From Bigelowiella natans CCMP2755 (taxonomy: Eukaryota > Cercozoa > Chlorarachniophyceae): 24,081 nt of DNA. The translations under genes and the position numbers were made by a program. Positions 1-9,356 of this stretch are shown here, piece by piece. The DNA lies in the NCBI GenBank assembly GCA_000320545.1, contig ADNK01001319.1, forward strand, positions 1-24,081, written 5' to 3'. Each line of letters begins with the position of its first letter. Position 1 is the first letter of the stretch. Under the pieces are notes generated by a model. The model was not told the origin of the DNA and ran no database searches. It saw nothing but the letters and a program-made list of their open reading frames with translations.

Positions 1-16
1 CTGCTACTACTACTAC

Positions 17-377
17 CCTGTCATAAGTGAATCGTGCATTCTGGTCAACCTGAGTGAGCGAGAGGGGGGGGGGGGGAGGCGGGGAGGAGAAAAATCAAGC
101 TCAACGATCCGAACGACGAGAATGGAGAAAGGACTAAGATATGGTAAGCTGCTATAACTTACTTCAAGGATGGCGGTCTGCTGCACGCCAGCCCCTGCTT
201 TTTCAACCAACGCTGCTGCTGCGCCCAAACAGGCCTTGCTAGTTCTGGAGGAGACTTTGCCCCGGAACCGAGGCTCAGAGGTGGTGGAATAGTTTCCGGC
301 CACATCGATTTCTCCTGCACAAAGCAGCAGCATTGATGAGAGCAGCAAGCATGCGTGTATAAAGCTACGATAGGGAA

Positions 378-415
<38 letters not shown>

Positions 416-864
416 TTTTGTCAAGGCGTCAGGAGATCCCTACTACCAGCTCTAATTGGTATGACTCTTTTGACAACTACTGCCATGAACCAACTACTAC
501 TTACAGTTTCCTGGTGTGTTACTGGCGTGTGTGTGTGTGTGTGTGTGTGTGTGTCCTCCTCAATACCGTTTAACAGGGCTGGTTGGTCAGCTGTCAAGGT
601 ATCTTGCACGGTCACACACTTCTCCTGTTCGTGGGATAGATTAACACCAAACAAAACACGGAGATTGCGGTATTAATTAGCTTCTAAGTCTAGCTTTCAT
701 TACAGCAGTGCCTCGATGCAACAATCGGAATGACAGTATTCGCAACTGCTACGACAGCCACCGCTGCTACTACTTCCTGCTCCCACCATCATCAATCAAT
801 ATACCTGCGGCGACACGCCTCTAATCTGCTCCATAGAAGCACATCCCCACTTGTCGGGCTAATA

Positions 865-923
<59 letters not shown>

Positions 924-2454
924 GAGAGAAAGAGGAGGAGATCCAAGAAATGGCATCAACCAACCGCGACCATTCACAGCAGGAAGGGGAAACAACGATG
1001 ACCCATGCAAAGAGGCAGCATCGTTGGAACGAAGATCATGTGAAAAAGGAGGAGGAGGAAAGAGGCTCATATCAGGAAAAGGGAGATGTATATTGAGATA
1101 ACTTCCGATGTAATCAAGCTCCAGAGGGTGGATATCCTTCTGCTAGTCTTCTTTTATTACTGCTGCGATGGTTGGCTTGTTCTGGTGTGTATTGCGTCAC
1201 TATTCGCAGATGATATTCCATTATTACCTTGACAGCCTGCTCATGGATCCATCCGGTTCGGGTCTTCGAACAATCGCTATCGTAGCTGTTTCGAGTTGTT
1301 GGGAGAAATCAACGGTGAGGGATGAAGAAGGATGGATAATAACCCTAACGTTATCGTCGCCCTTGTTCCCCTTCCTCATTCTCATCTTCATCATCATCTT
1401 ATCATCGTCAATATCATCATTCGTGATCTGCGTGCATTACTGTTTTAGCGAGTCGGTAACTTCAGGATCTACATTCGATTTAGGCCTGGACACCATATAT
1501 GGCATTGTGGGGAGAAGAAGAAGAAGAAGAAGAAGAAGAAGAAGAAGAAGAAGAAGAAGAAGAAGAAGAGGAAGGGGCAGGGGGTGATTTGCAGAGACTA
1601 ACGAAAACGGAGGAAATGCACAGAATAGGGAAATGCAGAGATGATGGCGAAGGCAAAAGGTAACATAATGAATGATGGGTCTTCTCTTTGCACCAGGTGT
1701 GATTCACTTTCTTGCTACTAACGTCTGTGCTTTGAGTAGTGTAGTAGCGGTAGTATTAGCAGAAGTAGAAGTATAGTAGTAGTAGTAGTAGTAGTAGTAG
1801 CAGCAGCAGCGTTTGTAGTAGTAATGACGTATAATTACGTGTATTTGAAGAAAGCATAGAAGACCATGTCTGGCATTTGAATCTCCATTCCCTGTGGGTG
1901 AGAAGAAGTGCCGTGGGTTGATTTGAAATCATCTTCATACAAGAGTAGGTACCTCATCGTATGTCATGGTAAAGTTTCCTAAATGTTTGCCCTTCTCGCA
2001 TCCCTTGGTACACTCCACCTGCGATGTTTCGGTGACATAACACAAATAAAATCATCCCCCATTCCGAGGTGTGCTTTCACTCACAAATAGCATTACCAAG
2101 TTGGGACTTCTCAGGGAGAGGTGCATCTCCTCGCCCGATGACTCGTAATGGAATTTATGGTTTTGGGAAAAGTGCTGCGCCTGAAGTTGTTTGTTGAGAA
2201 CAAATATATATATATATACGATTACACGCCACTACCAAAAAGGAATTCCATATACAAGATGATGGCTTCCTCCTCTTCCTACGACGTACATTGTTGTCTG
2301 GCGCGACGTAGCCACATTGGGCTACCCCTCCGCTTCTCATTGCAGACCTCCTCATCACCCAATCTCCGTGGATCCATTTCCGTAGGCAGTGTATGGGAAG
2401 ATCAGCTCGAGCCCCCGCCGAAAGCAATGCCAGCACAATGGTAACAAGATGCAT
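17..2454 (-). CDS. Cathepsin C / dipeptidyl-peptidase I-like, 5' part (9 exons)
   Basis: Exons on the minus strand, in order: 2454-2290, 2180-2097, 2018-1953, 1891-1839, 1285-1228, 858-805, 624-567, 314-163, 49-17. All junctions are GT-AG and every phase agrees, giving about 241 residues before the window ends. Residues 1-17 form a signal peptide ending ARA, followed at once by DLPIHC, which resembles the start of the mature cathepsin C exclusion domain. Further family-like blocks are HLSLRSPN, NFTMTYDEGMEI, FYAFFKY, KTRTGWIHE and KWGC. Cathepsin C is a lysosomal or vacuolar papain-family protease that removes dipeptides; the exclusion domain blocks the active-site cleft. The catalytic Cys/His domain would lie to the left of the window. 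Exon 8 (50 residues, Ala-rich) has no obvious counterpart that I recognise and may be lineage-specific. The upstream in-frame Met at 2505 would bury the signal peptide, so 2454 is preferred. Confidence 0.85.
64..76. repeat. G13 homopolymer
   Basis: Thirteen consecutive G, read as a C run on the coding strand of the cathepsin C gene. It lies in the intron between exons 8 and 9, shortly upstream of the exon 9 acceptor. Confidence 0.95.
380..410. repeat. (TA)n microsatellite
   Basis: About 15 TA units in the cathepsin C intron between exons 7 and 8. Confidence 0.97.
527..554. repeat. (GT)14 microsatellite
   Basis: Fourteen GT units; CA on the gene strand. It starts 12 bp inside the cathepsin C intron downstream of the exon 7 donor. 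Confidence 0.97.
864..930. repeat. (AC)n(GA)n compound microsatellite
   Basis: On the gene strand this reads (CT)n then (GT)n and ends directly in the acceptor of cathepsin C exon 6. It appears to supply the pyrimidine-rich tract of that splice site. Confidence 0.95.
1512..1571. repeat. (AGA)n microsatellite
   Basis: About 19 AGA units inside the 553-bp cathepsin C intron between exons 4 and 5. The poly-Arg and poly-Ser frames across it are repeat translation, not genes. Confidence 0.97.
1774..1810. repeat. (TAG)n(CAG)n microsatellite
   Basis: Trinucleotide array in the same long cathepsin C intron as the AGA array, about 30 bp from the exon 4 donor. Confidence 0.95.
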
Positions 2455-3075
2455 ATCTCTCTTTGAAGCTTCGAGAGGAGGGCGAATGAGTTTCGGATTC
2501 TCCAACCGATGTCGCCTTCTTCAGCGGGGAGACAGCGATGAAGCGATGTCGCCAAACCCTATTCATTGCGAACATGCGCCCGGGCTGTCCGGGGATTTCA
2601 AAAATTCAAATCCTGCTGGCGCGACAATCCGAAATATTAAGTTCTAAGAAAATAATATAAAAAATCGTTTGTTCATCGTCAATAATGAAACTCATGACAA
2701 CAACAACGACAGCAACAACATTGCAACCAGTTCATGTTGCGGGTCGCTCGCTACAGCAACAAGATTCGCATTCCGGTACGCGAACGGTGCTTGATCGCAG
2801 TCGTATGGGTTTAATTACAATACATTTTTGTCCTGCGACAAGGAGATACGATAGCCTTCTGAACGGGCAACACCCGAGGAGCGCAACACAACACGTCGAC
2901 ATCATCATGTTCACAATCATCAAGGTTGACAATGCTGTGTTGATGGGCTAGCGCCACACGTAATGAAACTCTCAGGTTAGCTTGTCGTATGCATGATGTG
3001 AGAAGGATGTAATAAAATGATTAATTTTTTTCAATAGTCATCCTGATGCACTTAGGCAAAAAGGCTGCACAGCTC
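2455..3075. other. Intergenic, upstream of cathepsin C gene
   Basis: This is 621 bp between the cathepsin C start and the retrotransposon. A plus-strand frame of 88 codons at 2685-2951 begins with a Thr-rich stretch from ACA repeats and matches no family I know, so I do not call it a gene. The last four bases (GCTC, 3072-3075) are one copy of the element's target duplication. Confidence 0.6.
3072..3075. repeat. Target-site duplication, left copy (GCTC)
   Basis: GCTC immediately outside the LTR at 3076 is repeated as GCTC at 8792-8795 immediately outside the other LTR. A 4-bp duplication is in the range made by LTR-retrotransposon integrases. An A next to each copy would extend the match to 5 bp, but the right-hand A belongs to the LTR's terminal CA. 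Confidence 0.85.
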
Positions 3076-3401
3076 TGTTGCGCGTAAGGTGTTCACAGGC
3101 CGAGGCGCTACGTGCACAAGTAGGCAGGGGGGGGGAAAGGCACGTTTGCTTCCTTTTGAAGAGTTGTGTTTATTTTTATTAAAGATTATATTTTTATTAA
3201 ATCGTGCACTGCGTAATCATTCGCGAAGCTTTCGCGAATGCCGCCGCACGTGGGGCAGCACACTTCCGGTGTGCTGCCATGAGTCCCGCCGGAACCCACG
3301 TGCCTATGCTGTATTAATATCTACGTTATCTATATTCTATATCCGCGACAACCCCTTTGTTGTCGCACGTGACTTGTGCCCGCGTAGTGGTACGCGCTAC
3401 A
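3076..3401 (-). repeat. 3' LTR (326 bp)
   Basis: Starts TGTTG and ends CTACA on the plus strand, the usual TG...CA ends. It is identical to 8466-8791. It carries three perfect inverted repeats (3218-3240, 3254-3278, 3345-3366), three CACGTG palindromes (3247, 3297, 3366) and, on the element's strand, three AATAAA hexamers (3169-3174, 3175-3180, 3193-3198) that could serve as polyadenylation signals. Confidence 0.98.
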
Positions 3402-3409
3402 CCTCCCCC
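3402..3409 (-). other. Polypurine tract candidate
   Basis: On the element's strand GGGGGAGG directly abuts the 3' LTR, where second-strand DNA synthesis is primed in LTR elements. Confidence 0.8.
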
Positions 3410-3452
3410 AAGTCACGTTGCTCCTTCCTTCCTTCCTTATTCCCTTAGACCT

Positions 3453-6400
3453 TCATCGCTTTCGGAACTTCACCAACCACCAGGTAATAGATTCCTCTCT
3501 AACCTTATCTCCTTTGTCGCTTACCCAGAACTCACCTTCGTCCTTAGGTTCGTGTCCATACCAGCCCTCTGCATCAAGGTCCCCCAGGACCTTATACCAG
3601 TGCTCAAAGGGTAAGTCGGGAACAGCTAGGTAGAGTAGCTGATATTTTCCGTCCTTTATTTTCATAGCTACCCTCTCCATATTTCGTAATCCAGGGTAGC
3701 CTAGATAGACAATCTTCATGCGCCAATCGTCGTTCACCCTGACCTTATTGTTTCCATATTCCACATCGAACTTAGGTCGGGGTCCTAAACAAGGCATTGC
3801 TCGCTCCCACACAGTAGGGTTTACTTTAACATCCTCTAGGAGCTTCTCACCGATATCATAATTCTTTAGGTGACTGATGTGGCGCAAGGTGACCCTGTTC
3901 CCATCATAGATGTAGTACTGCTTCCTCCCCTTCCTCTCGGTAACCTTTGCAACGCCACCCCAGAAGGGGTCTTGTTTATTTCTCGATCTCAGATTTACCT
4001 TGGCCCTAACATACTGTCCTTCCTTTAGAACTCGGCCATCGTACGGGACCTTCTCGTCTTCGCTCTCGGTATCGTCGTCGTTGTCGTCGCCTTCTTCCCT
4101 CTCCTTATCCTTGATACCTCCCCCAGACGTGAAGGTGTCGTTTACTAACCCTTGTATCTTGTCTGGTGTGGTGCTATTTATCCTGCTTAGGTTGGCCAAG
4201 GTGCGGTGGAGTCGCTCTACCTTGGAGTTGGACTGGGCATAGTATACAGGTGAGGCATCAATATTAGGGTGTGGTAGCTGTAGAAGAGAGGTCTCATTAT
4301 CCACATGTAACTTCTTTGGTATCTTGTTTATGCTAACTTCATCAGGGATAGCCTGGAGCTCAGACTCCCAGGTACGGTAGCAGTTAGTAAGCCTCTGCTT
4401 ATATAAGCCTTTGTTCTTCTTAGCAACGTTGACCTTGATAATCTTTTTAACCCAGCACTTTCCAGTGGCCACATCAACGAAGGTAAGGTAGTGATAGCCA
4501 TCGTACTTATAAACATCAATTTGCACGATATCTAAGAAGTTCCTTGCTTTGATTTTCTTAGATGCACGGCTCTTGCTGGACTCCTTGGTGGCGACGCCTG
4601 CCGCCTTCAAGCTGGAGCACCTGCAGCCACGCAGGTATGTCCTTATCTCTTTTAGCTTGTAGGGCCAGTAGTAATGGTAGAGTAGAGCAGTGATATGGTT
4701 TTCTCCTACGTGTGCAGGTCCATGGGCGGTAAAGAGAAGGGCTCCCCTGGTCCGCCGTGGCACGTAGGTACGCCTAACATTATTAGTGTATACATATATC
4801 CTATCACTAAGTACCTCATGCTTGTGTTTGTATTTATCCAGGTGTTCTTGAAGGTGCTGGAGCTCCTCTGGCTCAGGCAGGAAGTCGCCGTCCTCGAAGG
4901 TAATCGCGTTAACCATAGGGGTGACCTGGGTAGGGACTTTCTTTTCGAACAGCCTGCTGAAATAGTCAGCAAGCTGCTTGTCTCCTGGTGCGTAGACCAC
5001 TGTCCTCTTGTCCCTAAACTCTTCCGTGTCCGCCCTCATAGCTGCATACTCATCGTTAGGCGCTTCGAGCTTGCGGTCGATGCCTAGGAGGGGCTTGTGG
5101 TCAGTCATTAAGGTGAAGCTGGGCACCGACAGCAGGTAGTATCTTAGTTTCCTCTGCGCCTCAGTCATGGCTTTATACTCTCCTTTTGTAGGGCTGTACT
5201 TGGCCTCAGCTGCTGTGCAGGCCCTGCCCCACACCCGTATGATCTGCTGGTCTTGGGTAAGTACAGCAGCCATACCTAGCTTAGACCAGTCTGTCCATAG
5301 GGTAGCTGGTCTAGTAGTGTCTAGCTTAGCATTCAATAGGGTGTTGCTGCATAACTTTATTAGGTTATCGAAGTGGGCATCAAGGCCAGCCTTGGCCCAC
5401 ACCTTAGCGAAGCTGAGGCCTACAGAGTTCTCCTTCCGGTAAGCAGTAGTAAAAGCAGCTGCAGTCCTAGCGTAGGTAGGGGAGAACCTACGTAGTATCC
5501 AAGCTGCAGTCTGCAAGAATGACTTTAACTCCTTTGCATTCTTAGGTTTAGGGGCTTGCTGTAGTGCTGCTACTTTCTCGGGGTTTGGGGTGATGCGGCC
5601 TTGCTCCAGGTAATATCCACACCACTTGATTCTTGTAGCTAGGAATGTACACTTCTGCAGTCTAATAGTAAAACCGAAGTGTGCAAACCTAATAAATATA
5701 TTTTCCAGGAGGAAGATCTGAGCGACGACTGTGTTGGTACATATTATGTCATCATCCACATACACAAACACAAACACCCACAACACAGACGCCATCCCAT
5801 CATGTGTGTATGCCCTGTAGTTCTGACTACTGAACGCATCCCCTGATATGCTTAGGCCGTAAGGGAATACGACGAAGTGCCACTTCCTGTGCCTGCTGGA
5901 GAACGCGGTAATGGGGCGGGAGGTTTTGTGGATGGGTGTCTGCATGTATGATTCATTTTTATCTAGGGAAGAGTAGTATTTGTATCCTATGACGTGTTCA
6001 ATAACGTCATCTATCCTTGGTGTAGGTGTCTGGATCCTCTTTATTACTCGGTTGTGGCGGATGAAGTTGTGCGCCAGGCGGAAGAAAGGGTAAGTAGGTT
6101 TCTTAGCTAGCACATGTCTCACGTTCCATGGTGAGTTGCTTGGCTCTATCTTCCCTTCCTTTGCCCATTCATTGATCTGCCACTCTATCTTTTCCCAGTC
6201 CGCTTCCGGTCGCCTATGTTCTGGGTCATTGATGATGCACTCTTCGTATCCCTTCTTTAGCTCGATCTTTACTGGGGTAAGCTTGCTGGAGGGCTTCGTC
6301 GTCGGCTTGGTGATGTCAGAGTACTTCTCGTTTAATATTTTATTAATGTACTTTTTGCCTTTGTCGATATCCCAATCATCAGCTGGGGGGGTCTTGTCCA

Positions 6401-8426
6401 GTAGCTCCGTTATCTGTCGGATGGTCTTGCCGGGGTTCTTCTTCCGTAGCTCGGTAGGTGTAGGTAGCTTGTTGTCCGCTAGGTCCATAAACTCTAACGC
6501 ATTAACGCTTGACTCAGAGGTCCACTCGTCAAGCCGTATCATGTTCTGGCTGATGGTCCTGCCTGACTTCTTTGGCAACTTAGCAAAGTATATCTTGTGA
6601 TTGTAGAATGATATGATCCCCCCTAATTTTTCTAGGGCATCCTGTCCGAGGAGTAGTTCCATGGATAAAGTCATGGCTACTCGGGTCTTGATTTGGGTCT
6701 CCGCGTCGCTGCCAGGTATCTGTAGCTTTAGCATTAGCTCACCGACGGTCTTCATGGAAGAGCTTCCGTCTGCTTGAGCATATTTACGTTCTTTCTTAGT
6801 CACTTGATCCAATAGTCCTAACCTTCTTACTGTGCTTAGGCTTATGAAGGACTTCGGCATGCTGCCACTATCCCAAAGGGCAGGTAGTTTCTTGTAGTCT
6901 CCGTAGCTGTCTTTAACTTTAACCTTGGTCATAGCAACTTTGATAGTCCTGTTAGCGTCTTCGTCATTAATGTTGCATACTCCTAAGTTCTTTATGTCGT
7001 CTAGGGTCATGGGCTTGTCTTGGTCCTGCGTTGCTGGTACTGCTGTCTTCGTCGGCGCCTGCTTAAGGTGATCTAATATTCCGTTTATCTGCTGCTGTAT
7101 AGCATTGATACTGTTCTGCTTTTTGTTCTTATATTTATTGTTCTTCCCGTTGTTGCTGCCTTGCCATTTGCTGTTGTTATATCCTTGTCCTCTGCCTTTC
7201 TTTCTCTTTAACTTCTCGTAGTGTTCGTTGAGCTGCCTGATCGTCATCCTGGGTCGTCCTTCTTTCCTGTCTCTGCAGTCTTTAGCGGTGTGTTTCCCTT
7301 TACGTGAGCAGTATCCGCAACGTCGGTTACCTTCCCTGTCCTTGTACCAGTCTCGCTGCGGCTTAATAGCGTTAATGTTTCCTATGCCAGGTACCTTAGG
7401 GCTGGTAAACTTGCGGTCCTGCTCCTGCTCGCGTAGGGATATAGCCTGCACTGCTGCCTCCATCGTGGTGTAGCCTTTCTCCGTAACGTAAGTGGATTCC
7501 TTTATCTTTAACTTGAACTCTTCAAACCTTGCCTGATCATCACCTGTGTTGTAATTAAAATCATGTAGTTCGTCGATCATATCCTGGAAGCGCGTGGCAA
7601 AGTCTCTAACAGGTTCTCTCTCATGCTGCATCATTGCTCTGTATTTTCTAATAGCCTGGGGTAGGGAGTTAGCATCCTGTTCATTTACAAAAGCCTTCAT
7701 TATCGCCTCAACGTCTCGTAGCCCACTAACTGTAGTGTGTATTTTCTCTAGCTGCCTGATCCGGGTCCTGCCTGTCTCGTAAAGGTCCATGGCTTGCTTT
7801 ATTATAGCTAGCCATTTGAGCTTGTCGTTTTCGGTGGGGTTAGGGGTAAAGTCGCAGAGTATACTCCTAGCGTTCTTCCACCACCTCCTTGCCTCACCTC
7901 TTTTCCCGTTGTATTTCGTTATCATAACCGGTGCTGTTTTAACAGACATGAACTGGGTGTTCCGCTGTACCGGCTGCTGCTGCTTGACGGTGCTCTGGGT
8001 CGTCCCCCGCGAGGCGCCCAGACCCCCGTCGTTCCTAAACAAAGCTGCCCACTCTGGAGGTAAGTCTGCTTCGTAATCCATGATGTCCTGCATGATAGCT
8101 GCCCAAACATCATGTGTCTGATACTTGTATTCTATCGATACTTTCAGTTTGGCGTAGTTGCTCGCCCTGGGTCGCAAGGCTCGTAATGCCATTACGACCT
8201 TCTTGCTTTCGGCGGCCACGTCCTCGTCGTCCGCCTCGTAGAAGTTCTCCAGTGCCTCTGCTGCTGCATCTGCTTTCTTAATCCCGGGTGCTGGTCCCGG
8301 CGGTGCCTGTGGAGGTGTTCCTCCTCCTTCCTTAGCGTCCGTATCGCCCTTCCTTTCCTGTTTCTGCTCGTGCCCTTGCACGGCCTGCGAGCCAAAGTCC
8401 TGCTGTTCTTCTAGCTGCTGTGACAT
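3453..8426 (-). CDS. Gag-Pol polyprotein (1657 aa), Ty3/gypsy type
   Basis: This single frame starts 40 nt inside the 5' LTR and has no gag/pol frameshift. In order: a basic, Gln-rich Gag region; a zinc knuckle with C370, C373, H379, C384 (spacing 2-5-4, one longer than usual); an aspartic protease with D519-S-G; reverse transcriptase with D822 and YVDD at 889-892; RNase H with D1046, E1083, D1109; and an integrase with a zinc finger and the acidic triad D1304, D1376, E1404. A GPY/F-like SH3 module lies around 1465-1525 (DPFW at 1486). About 130 C-terminal residues after it are unrecognised. Oddities: the integrase finger ends C1268-x-C1270 rather than C-x2-C, the second Asp and Glu are separated by only 27 residues (35 is typical), and the usual fingers-region DYR motif is altered (LAHNFIRHN). 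All catalytic acids are present. Confidence 0.97.
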   Translation of the reverse strand: MSQQLEEQQDFGSQAVQGHEQKQERKGDTDAKEGGGTPPQAPPGPAPGIKKADAAAEALENFYEADDEDVAAESKKVVMALRALRPRASNYAKLKVSIEYKYQTHDVWAAIMQDIMDYEADLPPEWAALFRNDGGLGASRGTTQSTVKQQQPVQRNTQFMSVKTAPVMITKYNGKRGEARRWWKNARSILCDFTPNPTENDKLKWLAIIKQAMDLYETGRTRIRQLEKIHTTVSGLRDVEAIMKAFVNEQDANSLPQAIRKYRAMMQHEREPVRDFATRFQDMIDELHDFNYNTGDDQARFEEFKLKIKESTYVTEKGYTTMEAAVQAISLREQEQDRKFTSPKVPGIGNINAIKPQRDWYKDREGNRRCGYCSRKGKHTAKDCRDRKEGRPRMTIRQLNEHYEKLKRKKGRGQGYNNSKWQGSNNGKNNKYKNKKQNSINAIQQQINGILDHLKQAPTKTAVPATQDQDKPMTLDDIKNLGVCNINDEDANRTIKVAMTKVKVKDSYGDYKKLPALWDSGSMPKSFISLSTVRRLGLLDQVTKKERKYAQADGSSSMKTVGELMLKLQIPGSDAETQIKTRVAMTLSMELLLGQDALEKLGGIISFYNHKIYFAKLPKKSGRTISQNMIRLDEWTSESSVNALEFMDLADNKLPTPTELRKKNPGKTIRQITELLDKTPPADDWDIDKGKKYINKILNEKYSDITKPTTKPSSKLTPVKIELKKGYEECIINDPEHRRPEADWEKIEWQINEWAKEGKIEPSNSPWNVRHVLAKKPTYPFFRLAHNFIRHNRVIKRIQTPTPRIDDVIEHVIGYKYYSSLDKNESYMQTPIHKTSRPITAFSSRHRKWHFVVFPYGLSISGDAFSSQNYRAYTHDGMASVLWVFVFVYVDDDIICTNTVVAQIFLLENIFIRFAHFGFTIRLQKCTFLATRIKWCGYYLEQGRITPNPEKVAALQQAPKPKNAKELKSFLQTAAWILRRFSPTYARTAAAFTTAYRKENSVGLSFAKVWAKAGLDAHFDNLIKLCSNTLLNAKLDTTRPATLWTDWSKLGMAAVLTQDQQIIRVWGRACTAAEAKYSPTKGEYKAMTEAQRKLRYYLLSVPSFTLMTDHKPLLGIDRKLEAPNDEYAAMRADTEEFRDKRTVVYAPGDKQLADYFSRLFEKKVPTQVTPMVNAITFEDGDFLPEPEELQHLQEHLDKYKHKHEVLSDRIYVYTNNVRRTYVPRRTRGALLFTAHGPAHVGENHITALLYHYYWPYKLKEIRTYLRGCRCSSLKAAGVATKESSKSRASKKIKARNFLDIVQIDVYKYDGYHYLTFVDVATGKCWVKKIIKVNVAKKNKGLYKQRLTNCYRTWESELQAIPDEVSINKIPKKLHVDNETSLLQLPHPNIDASPVYYAQSNSKVERLHRTLANLSRINSTTPDKIQGLVNDTFTSGGGIKDKEREEGDDNDDDTESEDEKVPYDGRVLKEGQYVRAKVNLRSRNKQDPFWGGVAKVTERKGRKQYYIYDGNRVTLRHISHLKNYDIGEKLLEDVKVNPTVWERAMPCLGPRPKFDVEYGNNKVRVNDDWRMKIVYLGYPGLRNMERVAMKIKDGKYQLLYLAVPDLPFEHWYKVLGDLDAEGWYGHEPKDEGEFWVSDKGDKVREESITWWLVKFRKR

Positions 8427-8443
8427 TGTTAGTCAAATCGTTT

Positions 8444-8460
8444 CCCGTGTGTGGAAGCCA
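8444..8460 (-). other. Primer binding site candidate
   Basis: On the element's strand, five bases after the 5' LTR, TGGCTTCCACACACGGG begins with TGG, the complement of a tRNA 3' CCA end. I cannot name the tRNA. The position fits a minus-strand primer site. Confidence 0.6.
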
Positions 8461-8465
8461 AAGGT

Positions 8466-8791
8466 TGTTGCGCGTAAGGTGTTCACAGGCCGAGGCGCTA
8501 CGTGCACAAGTAGGCAGGGGGGGGGAAAGGCACGTTTGCTTCCTTTTGAAGAGTTGTGTTTATTTTTATTAAAGATTATATTTTTATTAAATCGTGCACT
8601 GCGTAATCATTCGCGAAGCTTTCGCGAATGCCGCCGCACGTGGGGCAGCACACTTCCGGTGTGCTGCCATGAGTCCCGCCGGAACCCACGTGCCTATGCT
8701 GTATTAATATCTACGTTATCTATATTCTATATCCGCGACAACCCCTTTGTTGTCGCACGTGACTTGTGCCCGCGTAGTGGTACGCGCTACA
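8466..8791 (-). repeat. 5' LTR (326 bp)
   Basis: Identical to 3076-3401 at a constant offset of 5390 bp. As the upstream LTR on the minus strand it would hold the element's promoter. The three hairpins, three CACGTG sites and AATAAA hexamers are repeated here. Confidence 0.98.
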
Positions 8792-8795
8792 GCTC
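8792..8795. repeat. Target-site duplication, right copy (GCTC)
   Basis: Matches 3072-3075. Removing the element and one copy rejoins a plausible uninterrupted intergenic sequence. Confidence 0.85.
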
Positions 8796-9356
8796 ACACA
8801 AGCTTGTTGTGAGGCTTCTGGCCATGAGACGCACTAGCTTCGCGCTGCATGCAGCATGGGCGCAGACTGCAGGCCTGGAATGGACAGATCTCATGACTAT
8901 GTTCCCATCGCAAGCATGCGCGAAAGCTATACATCATAGCTAAGTGATGGTCGTTGCAGAAAAGCTTCATGATGCAACATCACAGCAACAAGCAATGATC
9001 GATGACCTGCATGCACTACGATGTCTCGCTAGATGCACAGTTCACGCGTTGCATTGCATGAGTAGTATGCAATGTTAATAGTGACACTGTTCATATGGAA
9101 AGGTGACGTAATGGCATAGCATGCAATTATCTTTCCTGGCTAGCTGGCGTGCATTGTAAAGCAACAGGGATGCTTTCGGCGATTATCAAACACACCACCG
9201 AAGCGGGCGACCGTTTTCTATCTTCTACTTACACATCTAATCATCATCGTGGGAGCTACCAACCAGATCCTACACTTGTTTGCGTTTATATATACAGCAG
9301 CAGATTGCCGCCACAACAACTCTCCATATTATGCGTTGTACTAGCATAAACGTCGT
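8796..9356. other. Intergenic, 3' of acyltransferase gene; GCATGC-rich
   Basis: There is no convincing coding sequence here. TGCATGCA-like words recur densely between about 8840 and 9160. The 66-codon plus-strand frame at 9149-9349 has no recognisable features. Confidence 0.55.

Larger units (their letters stand above)
3076..8791 (-). mobile_element. Complete Ty3/gypsy-order LTR retrotransposon
   Basis: This 5716-bp element lies on the minus strand: 5' LTR 8791-8466, a short leader, one gag-pol frame, a polypurine tract, and 3' LTR 3401-3076. The two LTRs are identical base for base, the frame is uninterrupted, and GCTC flanks both ends, so the insertion is recent and may still be competent. 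The domain order (nucleocapsid, protease, reverse transcriptase, RNase H, integrase) is that of Ty3/gypsy, not Ty1/copia. It sits between the cathepsin C and acyltransferase genes in their orientation, and its 3' LTR is 621 bp upstream of the cathepsin C start. Confidence 0.97.

Noticed and set aside
1168-1587. 139-codon plus-strand frame ending in poly-Arg
   Set aside because: It is antisense to cathepsin C exon 5 and runs through an AGA microsatellite in an intron; its content is repeat translation.
3089-3448. 119-codon plus-strand frame, duplicated at 8449-8943
   Set aside because: It lies on the antisense strand of the LTR, and the similarity is only because the two LTRs are identical.
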